A DNA stretch of 64,000 bases from an uncultured Rubripirellula sp. (GCA_938045805.1 CALIBL010000065.1:24186-88185), one strand, 5' to 3'. Positions 1 through 9,579 are shown, counted from the stretch's first letter. Translations and numbers: made by a program. The notes: generated from the letters alone by a model not told the origin.

Positions 1-25
1 CCTCGTTCATTCCTGCAGGTTCATC

Positions 26-1579
26 ATGTCGGTCGCAAGCTCAGAGATTCGCTCACTTACGGCAAAGAAATTTGAATGCCCACAGAAGTTCAAAGAGTTC
101 TGTTCTAACGGTGGAAAACCACTCGGGGGGATCATTGGGGGGGCAGAAACATCCGGAACAATGAATGCTACATTCGAAACGATTGACCCAGGCAATCATC
201 AGGTTTTGGCAACCGTTTGTGAAATGGGCGCAGCGGAAGTGGACACCGCGGTTCGTGCAGCGCAGAACGCCTATGACAATCCAAAGACTGGGTGGAGACA
301 GACACCGATTGAAGAAAAAATTGCTCTCGTCATGAAGTTCGTCGAACTCTGCGAAAGAGACCGAGAGGTGCTGCTTGCCTGCGAAATCTTCGATGGCGGT
401 AAAGTGTCTGAGTTGGCCGAGGGGGATTTCGAACAGATCCGTGCCTGCGCCGAATACTTCTGTGATGTTGCAAAAAGAATCCCGCTCGGCGATGGACCGA
501 GCATCGAAGTCGCACCTGGAGTGCAAGGCTACAGTTACCGCGAACCTTGGGGCGTGGTGGCGGGCATCATCCCGTGGAACTACCCCATTGTTCTCACTTC
601 ATGGTTCATCTTCCCCGCTCTGCTCTCGGGCAATTGCGTCCTCATCAAACCAGCCGAAGACACTCCGCTCTCGGCACTCTACATGGGGAAACTTGCGGAA
701 GAAGCTGGCTTTCCACCGGGGGTGATCAACGTTCTCCCCGGACGAGGAGAACTGACGGGTCAGTTCATTGCTGAACACCCAGTTGTTCGCTACATCTCGT
801 TCACGGGTTCCCCAGGGGTAGGTCAACACATTCTTCGTACTTGCGATCGCCACGGCACGCGAATGAAACGAGAAATGGGTGGGAATGGTTCCGCGATCGT
901 TTTGGCGGATGCAGATCCGCTTGAGGTGGCTCGAAAAATTGGACGATACACCAATCAACACTTTGGCCAAACTTGCTGCACGATCCATCGTGTGTTTGTC
1001 GATCAGAAAATTGCAGATGATTTCATCGATGCACAGCGAGATTTTTTTGCCTCACTAAAAATCGGCTACCAAGCTGATGAGGGAACGGAACTTGGCGCCG
1101 TCATCAACTCGACACAAAAGGAACGCATCCTCTCAGCCCAGCAGCAAACCGTGACCCGCGGTGGACAAGCACTACTGAGCGGTGGCGTGGCGGAAGTGGC
1201 TGGGCGAATTGGCTACTACCTAAAACCAGCACTCTTCCAAACGACCCCAGAGGTGGATTGCAATCCTGCCGAGGTTTTCCACGCGTTTGCAACGATTTGT
1301 CCCGTCACTGATGCAGAACAAGCTTTGGAACTGGCGAATCGATCTCCGTACGGGTTGGGCGCAAGTGTCTGGACGCGAGATATTGAACAGGGTGTTGCGG
1401 TTGCAAAGCAATTCCGTGATGGAACTTGTCAAATCAACTGCCACAATCAAATTGCTTACGGCTTGCCCTATGGCGGTCAAGGCATCTCGGGTGGCCCAGG
1501 GGCAGGAGTCAACTGCGAAGAGACCTTCACGGACTACACGCAGGTCAAGGCTGTTTACGTTTCACAGTACGATGCCTGA
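26..1579 (+). CDS. NAD(P)-dependent aldehyde dehydrogenase, divergent betaine-aldehyde-dehydrogenase-like
   Basis: Oxidises an aldehyde to the acid with NAD(P)+; the substrate cannot be told from sequence. The 517-residue product has the family core: the oxyanion Asn in IIPWNYP, cofactor-binding Lys in IKPAEDTP, FTGSPGVG, the general-base Glu in EMGGNG and the nucleophile Cys in FGQTCC. It departs from the family at two conserved places: the usual EEIFGP reads AEVFHAF, and the C-terminal PFGGxKxSGxGRE region reads PYGGQGISGGPG. About 45 extra residues precede the usual family start. No stop codon lies upstream in frame inside the window, so the ORF could begin before base 1; an AGG stands 6 bases before the ATG used. 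It converges with the chloride channel gene. Confidence 0.88.
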   Translation: MSVASSEIRSLTAKKFECPQKFKEFCSNGGKPLGGIIGGAETSGTMNATFETIDPGNHQVLATVCEMGAAEVDTAVRAAQNAYDNPKTGWRQTPIEEKIALVMKFVELCERDREVLLACEIFDGGKVSELAEGDFEQIRACAEYFCDVAKRIPLGDGPSIEVAPGVQGYSYREPWGVVAGIIPWNYPIVLTSWFIFPALLSGNCVLIKPAEDTPLSALYMGKLAEEAGFPPGVINVLPGRGELTGQFIAEHPVVRYISFTGSPGVGQHILRTCDRHGTRMKREMGGNGSAIVLADADPLEVARKIGRYTNQHFGQTCCTIHRVFVDQKIADDFIDAQRDFFASLKIGYQADEGTELGAVINSTQKERILSAQQQTVTRGGQALLSGGVAEVAGRIGYYLKPALFQTTPEVDCNPAEVFHAFATICPVTDAEQALELANRSPYGLGASVWTRDIEQGVAVAKQFRDGTCQINCHNQIAYGLPYGGQGISGGPGAGVNCEETFTDYTQVKAVYVSQYDA

Positions 1580-1635
1580 AGGCGGTCCGATGCGAGGCGA
1601 CACCCAAACACTCGTCCATCTGCGGATTTAATCTT

Positions 1636-3489
1636 TCAGGAAACCTCTTCTTCTCGCGCAGCCTTATGCTCCATTACACGTTGATTGTAGGAGGCAATCG
1701 CTTCGCGTCGTCGAAGCATCCCGAGCAACTTCCCCGGTGCATTAGGTGCGATAACAGGTAACTCATCCAAATTCAGAGAGGTGAAGGCCTTCATCGCAGT
1801 ATTGAGATCGTCCTCAGGCGAGACACTGACAAAATCAGTTACCATGATGTCACGAGCGACAACAAGTTCCCAAAGGACATCATCGTAGAGATAGGTTCGA
1901 ACATCATCATCGGTAAAAATCCCAACGATGAGACCTTCGCTATCGATAACGGGAAAATAGTGCTGATGATTTTGAGTAAGACGATGAACAATCTGATCTA
2001 AGTTCATACCCTCTGGGATCATGACGATTTCTGGATCGTGCCGATAGACATCACCAACTCTCAACCCCTCGAGCACATCAACAATGAAGTCGCCCCGATG
2101 TGCCTTAGAATCCATTCGTGTGGGAACTTGCTGCCGATAGAGTCGCCAACGCTGACTCCCGACAAAGGTCAATGTCGTTACCAACATGGTAGGTACTAAA
2201 AGTCCAAAATCTCCCGTCAACGCTCGGACCATCATGATGGTGGAAATCGGTGCCCGCGCGACACCAGAAAAGAAACCCGCAATACCCACCACTGCGTAAG
2301 CTTCTGGCTGTGTGCAGACCGAGGGCCACAGGGCGTGCGCTATCAGTCCGACCGCTGCCCCCAACGTCCCTCCGATAACCATCGATGGACCAAAAACACC
2401 ACCTGCTCCACCCGACCCGATGGATGCGGCGGTGGTGAAAATCTTGAAAAACCCGATCATCAATAGGACGGGAATCCCGAGAGCCGTTGCGTCCGTGAGT
2501 GCAAGCTGCAACGTGCCGTAGCCAGTTCCCAAAACGGCTAGAACATGCAACTCCCTGTCATTGATGAAGTACAGAGTTAAACCGATGACCCCAGCCAAAA
2601 AAGCCCCTAAGGCTGGTTTGGACCAACTCGGAATTGTAAGTCTCCCAAACCATGCCTGAGACGCATGAAAGATTCTGACGTATCCCCAACCGGCAAAAAC
2701 AAGAATCATTGCGAGAATGGTGTACGGAAAAAGCTCCCAAAGTGACGTGGAAAGATGATCCAGCTCGCCACCAAACAGTGGCATGAATCGAGTTGAAGTC
2801 GGGAGCACCTGCGAAAAGAGACTGTACGCAACAATCGATGAGGTCGCGGCGGGCACAATCACGTCAGCTTCCAGATCCGCATCGCTGTATAAAATTTCAG
2901 CAGCGAAGACCGCGCCGGCCAAAGGCGCGCGAAAGATGGCGCCGATTCCGGCCCCCATCCCAGCAGCCATCATCAGCCTGCGATCACGAGGCGAAAGACG
3001 AAAGACACGGCCAAGCCAAGATCCCAAAGCTGCTCCAATTTGACCGATAGGTCCCTCACGACCACCTGACCCTCCAGTTCCCAGCGTCAGCGCTGACGCG
3101 ATCGTCTTGACGAACACCACTCGGCCTCGAATCTCACCGCGATTCTTGTGAAACGCTTCAATCGCCGCATCGGTGCCTGCACCAGATGCTTCGGGCGCGA
3201 ACCGATCCACCAACCATCCCGAAATCAACCCTCCAACAACCATCACCAGCAGAATCAATTCAGGCGAAAAGGAACCTGAGATCGGAGAGAAGATCGAGTG
3301 CTCACCGTCAGCCATTGGTGGGGCGTAACCGCCCACCTCCCCAAGGGTCCAGCGACTCACCGCCTGCCCAACCCACTCGAAACCAATGGCAACGATACCC
3401 GCAACGATACCCACTACCGATGAAAGCGCAATCCATTTGCCCGACGAAAAGAATTCGGGTGCGTCAAAGAATTGGCGAAACGACTTCAA
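1636..3489 (-). CDS. ClC-family chloride channel/transporter with C-terminal CBS pair
   Basis: Integral membrane protein that moves chloride, possibly in exchange for protons. The 617 residues have many hydrophobic helices, the ClC signature GGREGP near residue 145 with the gating glutamate, and the later anion-site motif GGVFGPS. A Glu at the gate is the arrangement seen in both exchangers and channels, so it does not settle the mechanism. Residues about 465-600 form two CBS repeats, which in this family bind adenine nucleotides and modulate gating. The gene stands alone on the minus strand, ending 57 bases from the convergent aldehyde dehydrogenase. Confidence 0.9.
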   Translation of the reverse strand: MKSFRQFFDAPEFFSSGKWIALSSVVGIVAGIVAIGFEWVGQAVSRWTLGEVGGYAPPMADGEHSIFSPISGSFSPELILLVMVVGGLISGWLVDRFAPEASGAGTDAAIEAFHKNRGEIRGRVVFVKTIASALTLGTGGSGGREGPIGQIGAALGSWLGRVFRLSPRDRRLMMAAGMGAGIGAIFRAPLAGAVFAAEILYSDADLEADVIVPAATSSIVAYSLFSQVLPTSTRFMPLFGGELDHLSTSLWELFPYTILAMILVFAGWGYVRIFHASQAWFGRLTIPSWSKPALGAFLAGVIGLTLYFINDRELHVLAVLGTGYGTLQLALTDATALGIPVLLMIGFFKIFTTAASIGSGGAGGVFGPSMVIGGTLGAAVGLIAHALWPSVCTQPEAYAVVGIAGFFSGVARAPISTIMMVRALTGDFGLLVPTMLVTTLTFVGSQRWRLYRQQVPTRMDSKAHRGDFIVDVLEGLRVGDVYRHDPEIVMIPEGMNLDQIVHRLTQNHQHYFPVIDSEGLIVGIFTDDDVRTYLYDDVLWELVVARDIMVTDFVSVSPEDDLNTAMKAFTSLNLDELPVIAPNAPGKLLGMLRRREAIASYNQRVMEHKAAREEEVS

Positions 3490-3737
3490 GATCGATCCAT
3501 TCGTCTGGAAAACATCAAAATAAGCTGCGCGGAAACAAGCTGCGCAAAGACATCAACGATTCAATGTAAAACGTAGCGACTCATTTTGTAATGCTGGGTT
3601 CGCAAACTGACACCCAGCAACTTTTCCGTTTGCTCTTGGTGGACGACGATCAACTTCTTGCGGATTCCGAAGCATTAAATCTCCGTTGCCTTCACACTTG
3701 AAGAAAATCAAATTGTGCGGAAAGCAATTTACTCAAT

Positions 3738-4757
3738 TCATCGTCTGTCGAGCGTCCATACCGTGTGACCTTTTGCTTGGGTATCGATGGACCAAAGAGT
3801 ATGCCCCGCAGTGACGTATAGCGTCTGCCGGTCAACACCACCGAACGTGCAATTGGTCACCATGTCCATTGGAACCCTGATCACCTCAATTAGATCTCCC
3901 TCCGGAGCAATCACGTAAACACCAGCCTGATACTTACCGGCGGTTTCATGCGGCGGCGCGGCATAATTGAGTCCCGCTGTCACGTAAAGACGACCCGATT
4001 GATCGACGGTCATTCCATCAGGACCTCGATCATTACCCCAGTCAAATAATTTCTTGCGTGACTCAACGACAACGTTCCCTTCAGAATTTAAATCAAATCG
4101 ATAAAGAGCTCGGTCGCTTCCCTGATCATCGTTTGTATTGACTGCAACAAAAAGAAATCGATCATCGGGAGACACGGCGATCCCATTGGGACGTGCAATC
4201 TCCTGACCCAGAACCCGACTCACGCTTCCATCCACGCTGATCCGATAAACGCCCTCGATCGCTCGACCCTCGCCATCAAATTGCTCCAAGCCCGATCGAT
4301 CACCATATCGCGGATCGGTAAAGAATAGATTCCCCTGCGAGTCGATGGTGATGTCGTTCGGAGAATTAAACTTCTTCCCTTGATAACCGTCTGCCAAAAT
4401 AACGATGCGTCCATCTTTTTCGGTTCTCGTGATACGACGATTACCGCCTTCACATGCAACCAAACGACCCTGATGATCAAACAACAAGCCATTTGCCTTT
4501 CCTGAGTCCGATCTAAAGACCTCCAGATCTCCCTCCAAAGTGGCTCGCATAATGCGATTGTTCTGAATGTCACTGAACAGCACACCAAGCTCCGGATGCC
4601 ATGCTGGTCCTTCGGTGAATGCGACTCGGCTCACAGGCACCAAACGTTTCCCAGCGACGACTGACTCCTGAGCCAAAACGGTCGTCGACGGATCCATAAA
4701 AACCTTGAGCGAGATAACCATCAAAATGACGCTCAGCAATAACCAACGTTGTATCAT
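3738..4757 (-). CDS. Secreted SMP-30/gluconolactonase/LRE-like protein
   Basis: Six-bladed beta-propeller of the SMP-30 family, whose members hydrolyse sugar lactones with a bound divalent metal. Supporting motifs are the early EGPAW (metal-ligand Glu), NGLLFD, the middle SPNDITID and FTDPRYG, RPNGIAVSPD, and the late GPDGMTVD with its metal-ligand Asp. The ORF is open to 4886, but the ATG at 4757 is preferred: AAGG lies upstream at good spacing and the product then begins with a signal peptide (MIQRWLLLSVILMVIS), giving about 339 residues. Its true substrate is unknown; planctomycetes carry many secreted paralogues. Confidence 0.85.
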   Translation of the reverse strand: MIQRWLLLSVILMVISLKVFMDPSTTVLAQESVVAGKRLVPVSRVAFTEGPAWHPELGVLFSDIQNNRIMRATLEGDLEVFRSDSGKANGLLFDHQGRLVACEGGNRRITRTEKDGRIVILADGYQGKKFNSPNDITIDSQGNLFFTDPRYGDRSGLEQFDGEGRAIEGVYRISVDGSVSRVLGQEIARPNGIAVSPDDRFLFVAVNTNDDQGSDRALYRFDLNSEGNVVVESRKKLFDWGNDRGPDGMTVDQSGRLYVTAGLNYAAPPHETAGKYQAGVYVIAPEGDLIEVIRVPMDMVTNCTFGGVDRQTLYVTAGHTLWSIDTQAKGHTVWTLDRR

Positions 4758-5123
4758 CACAAGTGACCTTTCGCGGTTCCCACAGAAAAGAGTTCCAATC
4801 AAAATAGCATACTGGGTATGCATAAATCCAAGACCCCTCAGCGAATAAGCATTAGGGATCTTCCCCATGAAAGATTTCACCAGCACTCAAGATCAAGTTC
4901 ACCGAAATTGACGACAACGGATCGCCAAGTTCATAAAAGACCTGAAAATCATTCTGCCAATAATGGTTTGGTTGCTAATCGCTGCTCGCAAGTCAATTCG
5001 GTGCGGCGCGGCACCACGATCAAAAATGGAGGGCATCCTTCATCCGCTTTTGTTCCCTTCTCACCTCCAAACCGACTCCCATAACGGTGACGTCAAGATT
5101 GACTAGGACAAATCAAGAATCCC
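4758..5123. other. Intergenic region without a convincing gene
   Basis: Between the SMP-30 gene and the TatD-like gene, both on the minus strand. It should carry the SMP-30 promoter. An 88-codon frame on the plus strand has unlikely composition and no ribosome binding site. The one notable feature is the inverted repeat at 4807-4821, listed separately. Confidence 0.5.
4807..4821. promoter_or_regulatory. Short inverted repeat upstream of the SMP-30 gene
   Basis: The two 6-base arms GCATAC and GTATGC are separated by TGG. The repeat lies about 50 bases upstream of the preferred SMP-30 start, where an operator would be expected. No binding protein is known, and repeats this short also occur by chance. 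Confidence 0.25.
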
Positions 5124-5936
5124 TTAGGTTCGCGGCTTAAAAGAAAAGTTCTGGCTCTGCGAGAAAAAAGCGATCGGGTTGTCATAAACCACTTTGCGAA
5201 TGAGCGTCTCGCTGTGTCCGCGTCGCCGCATTTCAAAAATCAAATCCGGAACAGCTGTGGGTTTGCTTGGCCCCCAATCACCGGCCGAGTTGACCAGCAA
5301 CCGCTCCCCACCAACCTGCTCAATCATGTCGGCTGCACGTTCTGGGGTGCATTTGGTAACTGGGTAGAGCGTCATTCCAGCCCAGAAACCGCGATCGAGC
5401 ACTTCTGATATCGTGTGCTCTTCGACATGGTCCACCAGAACACGCGTCGGATCAATACGCTGGTCATCGCACAGCATATCCAAAATCATCCGAGTACCTT
5501 GGTATTTATCTTCTAGGTGAGGTGTGTGAATCAGAATCTGTTGCTGGTATTTCACCGCGAGATCCAGATGCTCTAGGAACACGGTTGCTTCGTTCTTCGT
5601 GTTCTTATTAAGTCCGATCTCTCCGATCCCCAACACGTTGGGACGATCAATGAACTCGGGGATCATCGCGATAACATCACGGGAAAGTGAGACGTTCTCC
5701 GCTTCTTTCGCATTGATGCACAACCATGTGAAATGCTGAATGCCGTACTGAGCGGCTCGTTTTGGTTCGACATCGGTTAACTGGTGAAAATAATCGCGAA
5801 ACCCATCGACGCTGCCACGGTCAAACCCGGCCCAGAAAGCCGGTTCACTCATCGCCACACATCCCATACGGGCGAGCGTGGCGTAGTCGTCGGTGGTTCG
5901 AGAAACCATGTGAATGTGGGGATCGATGTAGTCCAT
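5124..5936 (-). CDS. TatD-like metal-dependent hydrolase
   Basis: TIM-barrel amidohydrolase of the TatD type. The metal ligands are visible in order: HxH in DPHIHM near the N-terminus, Glu in GIGEIGLN, His in LIHTPH, His in LVDHVEEH and Asp in NSAGDWG. At 270 residues it matches the family length. TatD proteins are metal-dependent nucleases or phosphoesterases, but this one belongs to an outlying group, so the substrate is open. A small gene of the same strand starts 120 bases beyond its 5' end and may be co-transcribed with it. Confidence 0.78.
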   Translation of the reverse strand: MDYIDPHIHMVSRTTDDYATLARMGCVAMSEPAFWAGFDRGSVDGFRDYFHQLTDVEPKRAAQYGIQHFTWLCINAKEAENVSLSRDVIAMIPEFIDRPNVLGIGEIGLNKNTKNEATVFLEHLDLAVKYQQQILIHTPHLEDKYQGTRMILDMLCDDQRIDPTRVLVDHVEEHTISEVLDRGFWAGMTLYPVTKCTPERAADMIEQVGGERLLVNSAGDWGPSKPTAVPDLIFEMRRRGHSETLIRKVVYDNPIAFFSQSQNFSFKPRT

Positions 5937-6055
5937 GGATTGATTCTGTCTGTCGTTCAGATAAACGGTTTGATGGAAAGAGCACGTTGCCTCATCACGG
6001 CAGGTCGAGGCGTAAAATCCGAAAAAATGGAATGAAGGCGACAGGGAGTTCGAAA

Positions 6056-6316
6056 TCAGATCCCGAAGTCATTTCGCCAAGCGTCTTCGTATTCTCGAGA
6101 AAACAGCTTTTGCAAACGCTCGGCTCGGTCGCTTCCGGAAGACAGTAAGATTCCGATCGCTTGGTCAACTTTCTCGCGCCGTTTCTTGGAGAGGTCACTG
6201 AAGTCTCCTGCATCGCCTTGTGCCCGTTCGATTCGGTCCAAAGTCGCAGCAACCTCCAACAACTTGGCTCGCACTTCTAAAAAGGTGCCATCCAAGATTT
6301 CCTCGGCGTTTTGCAT
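6056..6316 (-). CDS. Small helical protein of unknown function
   Basis: An 86-residue, highly charged and probably all-helical protein with no signal peptide or cysteine. The start has a good purine-rich site (AAAGAGAG) about 6-8 bases upstream, which favours this frame over the overlapping 5995-6252 frame. It lies directly upstream of the TatD-like gene on the same strand. I do not recognise a family; the sequence gives no catalytic motif. Confidence 0.55.
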   Translation of the reverse strand: MQNAEEILDGTFLEVRAKLLEVAATLDRIERAQGDAGDFSDLSKKRREKVDQAIGILLSSGSDRAERLQKLFSREYEDAWRNDFGI

Positions 6317-7004
6317 CTCAACTCTCTTTCTTCGCCAACAAGCATCAAATTTTCAAGGTGGACGCGCCAACCCAGTACAGTCATGTGGGTACAGCCAAGT
6401 GGGAACCGAGGCCACCCCAGCGGCAGATCGAAACCTCATTCTGACAATGAAAACAGGAATCGACCGGACCCAAAAGTATAACCTGTTCTCCTTGTTCATA
6501 CCTCCCCAGCGTTCCCGAAATCTACAATGCCATCCGCGTTGCTAGGCACGGCTTGCCAGTGCCGAATGATGAGATGGGTGTTTTGTCGCAATTAAAGGCG
6601 TAAAACTAAATTGAGCATGAATGAACGCTTGATCCATTTCGGGAATCGTCGTTGGAACGGAAATCACCTCTGAAAGCAGGTGAGGTTCTTGCGACTCGGA
6701 CCGAAAGAGTAAAAACAGAGAAAATAGGTCAACTGCTCGACCCAACAAAGACTTTCCGGCCTTGTCAGAGTTTGTGGAATTGCGAACACTAGACGTTACG
6801 GAATGGCGGTGCCTGAGTGCAAAGAGGCCGATGGGAGTCACTGAGTTAACTTCTAACCGGAAAAATTGCATGAAGTCCGTGTCAGCAACGCTGCTGCAGG
6901 CGGTAGATAGCAGCCCCATTTTGTAGAGAACAGCTTTAAAAGATCGAAACCTAAGTCGATTAAGGCATCGATCCTCAATCGATTAAGACAGTGAAAGACT
7001 CCGC
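6317..7004. other. 688-base region without a confident gene; holds the clpP promoter
   Basis: Lies between the divergent small minus-strand gene and clpP1. A 125-codon minus-strand frame at 6542-6919 is open but lacks a ribosome binding site and recognisable sequence, so it is not called. The last 50 bases before clpP1 carry a direct repeat described separately. Nothing else stands out. Confidence 0.45.
6956..6987. repeat. Direct repeat just upstream of clpP1
   Basis: The 9-mer TCGATTAAG occurs at 6956-6964 and again at 6979-6987, a period of 23 bases or about two helical turns. Such spacing suits two copies of an operator on one DNA face. It ends 17 bases before the clpP1 start, so it could be bound by a repressor or belong to the 5' untranslated RNA. 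Confidence 0.35.
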
Positions 7005-7643
7005 ATGAATTTTCCAATCTCCGGCAACCATCCCGCCAACGAGATTCTCAACAGCCACGCCTACCAATCCTATCAACGCCAGAGACAACTCACTCTCGGT
7101 GACCTTTTGCTGGAGAATCGAATTGTTTTTCTCCAAGGCGAAATTCATTACGCGAATGCGAACGATGTCGTCATGAAGCTGCTGTACCTACAGAGCGAAA
7201 ACCGGCGTAAGGACATTCACTTTTACATCAATTCGCCGGGCGGCAGCGTGACGGCGACACTGGCAATCTACGACACCATGCAAATACTGTCCTGTCCTGT
7301 AGCCACTTACTGCGTCGGTGAAGCTTGCAGTGGGGCCGCAGTGCTTCTAGTCGGTGGCTCAAAAGGCAAACGCACATGCCTTCCACATAGCCGCGTGATG
7401 ATGCACCAACCGATGGGCGGAGTCGGTGGACAGGTTAGCGATATTGAAATCCAAGCGGCCGAAATGTTCCGCTATCGAGACGTCCTCAACGATATCATCA
7501 GCAAACATACCGGAAAGTCGGTTGAGCAGATTGCAAAGGATACCGACCGAGACTTCTTCCTCAACGCAGAAGAAGCGAAAGAGTATGGGCTTGTCGACGA
7601 CATTCTCTCCAAACCACCCGCCGACGACGCGGAAGAATCCTGA
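7005..7643 (+). CDS. clpP: ATP-dependent Clp protease proteolytic subunit, variant copy 1
   Basis: Serine peptidase subunit of the cytoplasmic Clp protease. At 212 residues it has the catalytic triad: Ser in GEACSGAA, His in MMHQP and Asp in DTDRDFF. The strip around the nucleophile is altered: the usual GQAASMGA reads GEACSGAA, so the substrate-binding neighbourhood differs from copy 2. [10 protein letters not shown] and the handle helix region are normal. The N-terminus is some 15 residues longer than in copy 2. It is followed by the second clpP 114 bases downstream on the same strand, so the products may form mixed heptamers or tetradecamers as in other bacteria with two ClpP types. No clpX or tig lies in the window. 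Confidence 0.92.
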   Translation: MNFPISGNHPANEILNSHAYQSYQRQRQLTLGDLLLENRIVFLQGEIHYANANDVVMKLLYLQSENRRKDIHFYINSPGGSVTATLAIYDTMQILSCPVATYCVGEACSGAAVLLVGGSKGKRTCLPHSRVMMHQPMGGVGGQVSDIEIQAAEMFRYRDVLNDIISKHTGKSVEQIAKDTDRDFFLNAEEAKEYGLVDDILSKPPADDAEES

Positions 7644-7757
7644 TGAGACGCTGGCCGGAATCGCTTCCCAGTGATTTGCTGTGGGCCAAATTCCGGCGGT
7701 GATTAAGCAGAGATTACAAACCAGTCATCATTCATTCCAAACAGAGATATCCCAGAT

Positions 7758-8348
7758 ATGCCACCGATTCCCTACGTCGTCGAAAAAAGCGGTCGTGAAG
7801 AACGAGTTTACGACATCTATAGTCGCCTCCTGAAGGACCGAATCATCTTCCTCGGGCAGCAAGTGGATGACCATATTGCCAACGCATTGGTCGCCCAAAT
7901 GCTCTTCCTTCAGTCGGATGATCCAAAAGCTGATATTCATCTTTATATCAACAGCCCCGGTGGAAGTATCACCGCCGGCATGGCCATCTACGACACGATG
8001 CAATTCGTATCGTGCGATGTCGCGACCTACTGCATTGGTCAAGCAGCCTCCATGGGTGCTGCACTTTTGACTGCAGGTGCAAAGGGGAAACGATTCGCAC
8101 TCCCCAACGCCCGGATCATGATTCACCAGCCGCTTGCGGGCATGCAGGGCACTGCGAGAGAAGTGGAAATTCATGTCGAAGAGTTACGCCGCATCAAACA
8201 ACGCATGAACGAACTAATGATCGAACACACCGGTCATTCGCTCGAAAAGATCGAACAAGACACCGATCGAGATCGCTTCATGTCCGCTGACGAAGCGTGT
8301 GAGTATGGCCTGATTGATAAGGTTGTCAGCAAAATTGACGAGAAGTAA
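7758..8348 (+). CDS. clpP: ATP-dependent Clp protease proteolytic subunit, canonical copy 2
   Basis: Canonical ClpP of 196 residues with INSPGGS, the nucleophile Ser in GQAASMGA, His in MIHQPL and Asp in DTDRDRF. It forms the barrel-shaped peptidase that works with a Clp ATPase such as ClpX. It lies in tandem with the variant clpP. The gap of 114 bases shows no terminator, so the two are probably co-transcribed. The ribosome binding site is weak. Confidence 0.95.
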   Translation: MPPIPYVVEKSGREERVYDIYSRLLKDRIIFLGQQVDDHIANALVAQMLFLQSDDPKADIHLYINSPGGSITAGMAIYDTMQFVSCDVATYCIGQAASMGAALLTAGAKGKRFALPNARIMIHQPLAGMQGTAREVEIHVEELRRIKQRMNELMIEHTGHSLEKIEQDTDRDRFMSADEACEYGLIDKVVSKIDEK

Positions 8349-8436
8349 ATGTTCTGATTGATTCCGGCAAGCATTCAACCCGGAAAGTATCGAAGCGGGG
8401 CACCCAGCTGCCCTGCGTCTCTCCAAGGTGGTCACG

Positions 8437-9579
8437 ATGCGAACCCGGATTCATGGTCACCGGCCATTAAACTGGCTGATTCTTATCGTGATTCATGGGC
8501 TGACGAATCACGGCACTGCGCAGCTGACCCACCAATCCAACTCTGAACGCACGTCCATCTTCGAAAACGGGCAACACGTTCTCACCTACAACGCTGCGCA
8601 CCTCAGCAAGGATGGCAAGTGGCCACGCGCGAACTACGTGCATCCGCTGGTGAACCCGTTGGGCGAGGTGATTACCGAAGATTTCCCTGCAGACCATCCT
8701 CACCACCGTGGGATCTTCTGGGCCTGGCATCAACTTTGGCTTCTGGACAAACAACTGGGAGATGCGTGGGCGTGCGAGGGATTTCAGTGGAATCCAAGGT
8801 CGTCTCGGACCTACCACACTCAAGAAATGATCGTCATCGCAAATGAACTCACTTGGTCGGCTCTTGATCGGACCGAGTTGATCCAGTCGTCGACAGCGGC
8901 ACACGCAGCGATGGACCCGACGATCACTGGAAAATCGACCTCCGAATTCAATTCCCAAAAAGTCGAGTACGTCGACGTGATCGATGAGCAAAATTGGATT
9001 TATGTTCACTCAGCAACGGAAAACATTCGCGTCATTGATTTTTTTATCACTCTAGCAGCCAAACAAGATGGAGTACGCATTGGCGGTAGTGAAGACGCGA
9101 AAGGTTACGGTGGATTTTCTGTGCGACTCGAACTAGATGGCTCGGAAGTCTTTCAATCAAATGAGCAAGACATCACGCCCCACACTCAAGCGATTACAGC
9201 CGGCCATTGGCTCGATATTAGCCGACAAAACTCGGGGCTCGCGATCATCAACCACTCAGGTAATCCGGGACTTCAGCAGGATCGGGCTGATTGGATTCTT
9301 CGACGGCGAAACAGCATGCAGAACGCCGTTTATCCGGGACAGCATCCAGTCCTCATTCCAAAAGATCAACCGCTTCAATTCGGCTATCGCTTGGTACTGC
9401 ATGATGGCACCGTCGAATCAGAGCAACTCCGTCAACTCTCAGTTGCCTTTGAAAAGGTCCTCCCACCTTGGAGCATGAACAGCCAATACAATCTGGACGT
9501 ACGCACGCGGCGAACCAGACCTGTGCAATCATGGCTCCAGAAACGATTCCACAGTGGTGTAAAGAGCACGGCTGATTAA
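8437..9579 (+). CDS. Secreted DUF6807 (PmoA-like) family protein
   Basis: About 380 residues with an N-terminal hydrophobic signal (PLNWLILIVI). The motif DHPHHRGIFWAWH and the following WACEGF region are typical of the DUF6807 family, which databases often label PmoA although it is unrelated to methane oxidation. The fold is thought to be a beta-sandwich; its role is unknown, but the family is abundant in planctomycetes near sugar-catabolism genes. The frame opens at a GTG at 8428; the ATG at 8437 is preferred because AAGG lies 8-9 bases upstream. The stop codon overlaps that of the convergent dihydroorotate-dehydrogenase-like gene. Confidence 0.8.
   Translation: MRTRIHGHRPLNWLILIVIHGLTNHGTAQLTHQSNSERTSIFENGQHVLTYNAAHLSKDGKWPRANYVHPLVNPLGEVITEDFPADHPHHRGIFWAWHQLWLLDKQLGDAWACEGFQWNPRSSRTYHTQEMIVIANELTWSALDRTELIQSSTAAHAAMDPTITGKSTSEFNSQKVEYVDVIDEQNWIYVHSATENIRVIDFFITLAAKQDGVRIGGSEDAKGYGGFSVRLELDGSEVFQSNEQDITPHTQAITAGHWLDISRQNSGLAIINHSGNPGLQQDRADWILRRRNSMQNAVYPGQHPVLIPKDQPLQFGYRLVLHDGTVESEQLRQLSVAFEKVLPPWSMNSQYNLDVRTRRTRPVQSWLQKRFHSGVKSTAD

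Noticed and set aside
4818..5084. 88-codon plus-strand frame in the SMP-30/TatD gap
   Set aside because: Composition is unlike a protein, no ribosome binding site, and it overlaps the expected promoter of the minus-strand gene.
6542..6919. 125-codon minus-strand frame upstream of clpP1
   Set aside because: No ribosome binding site, no recognisable domain, and composition unlike neighbouring genes; likely a chance frame.
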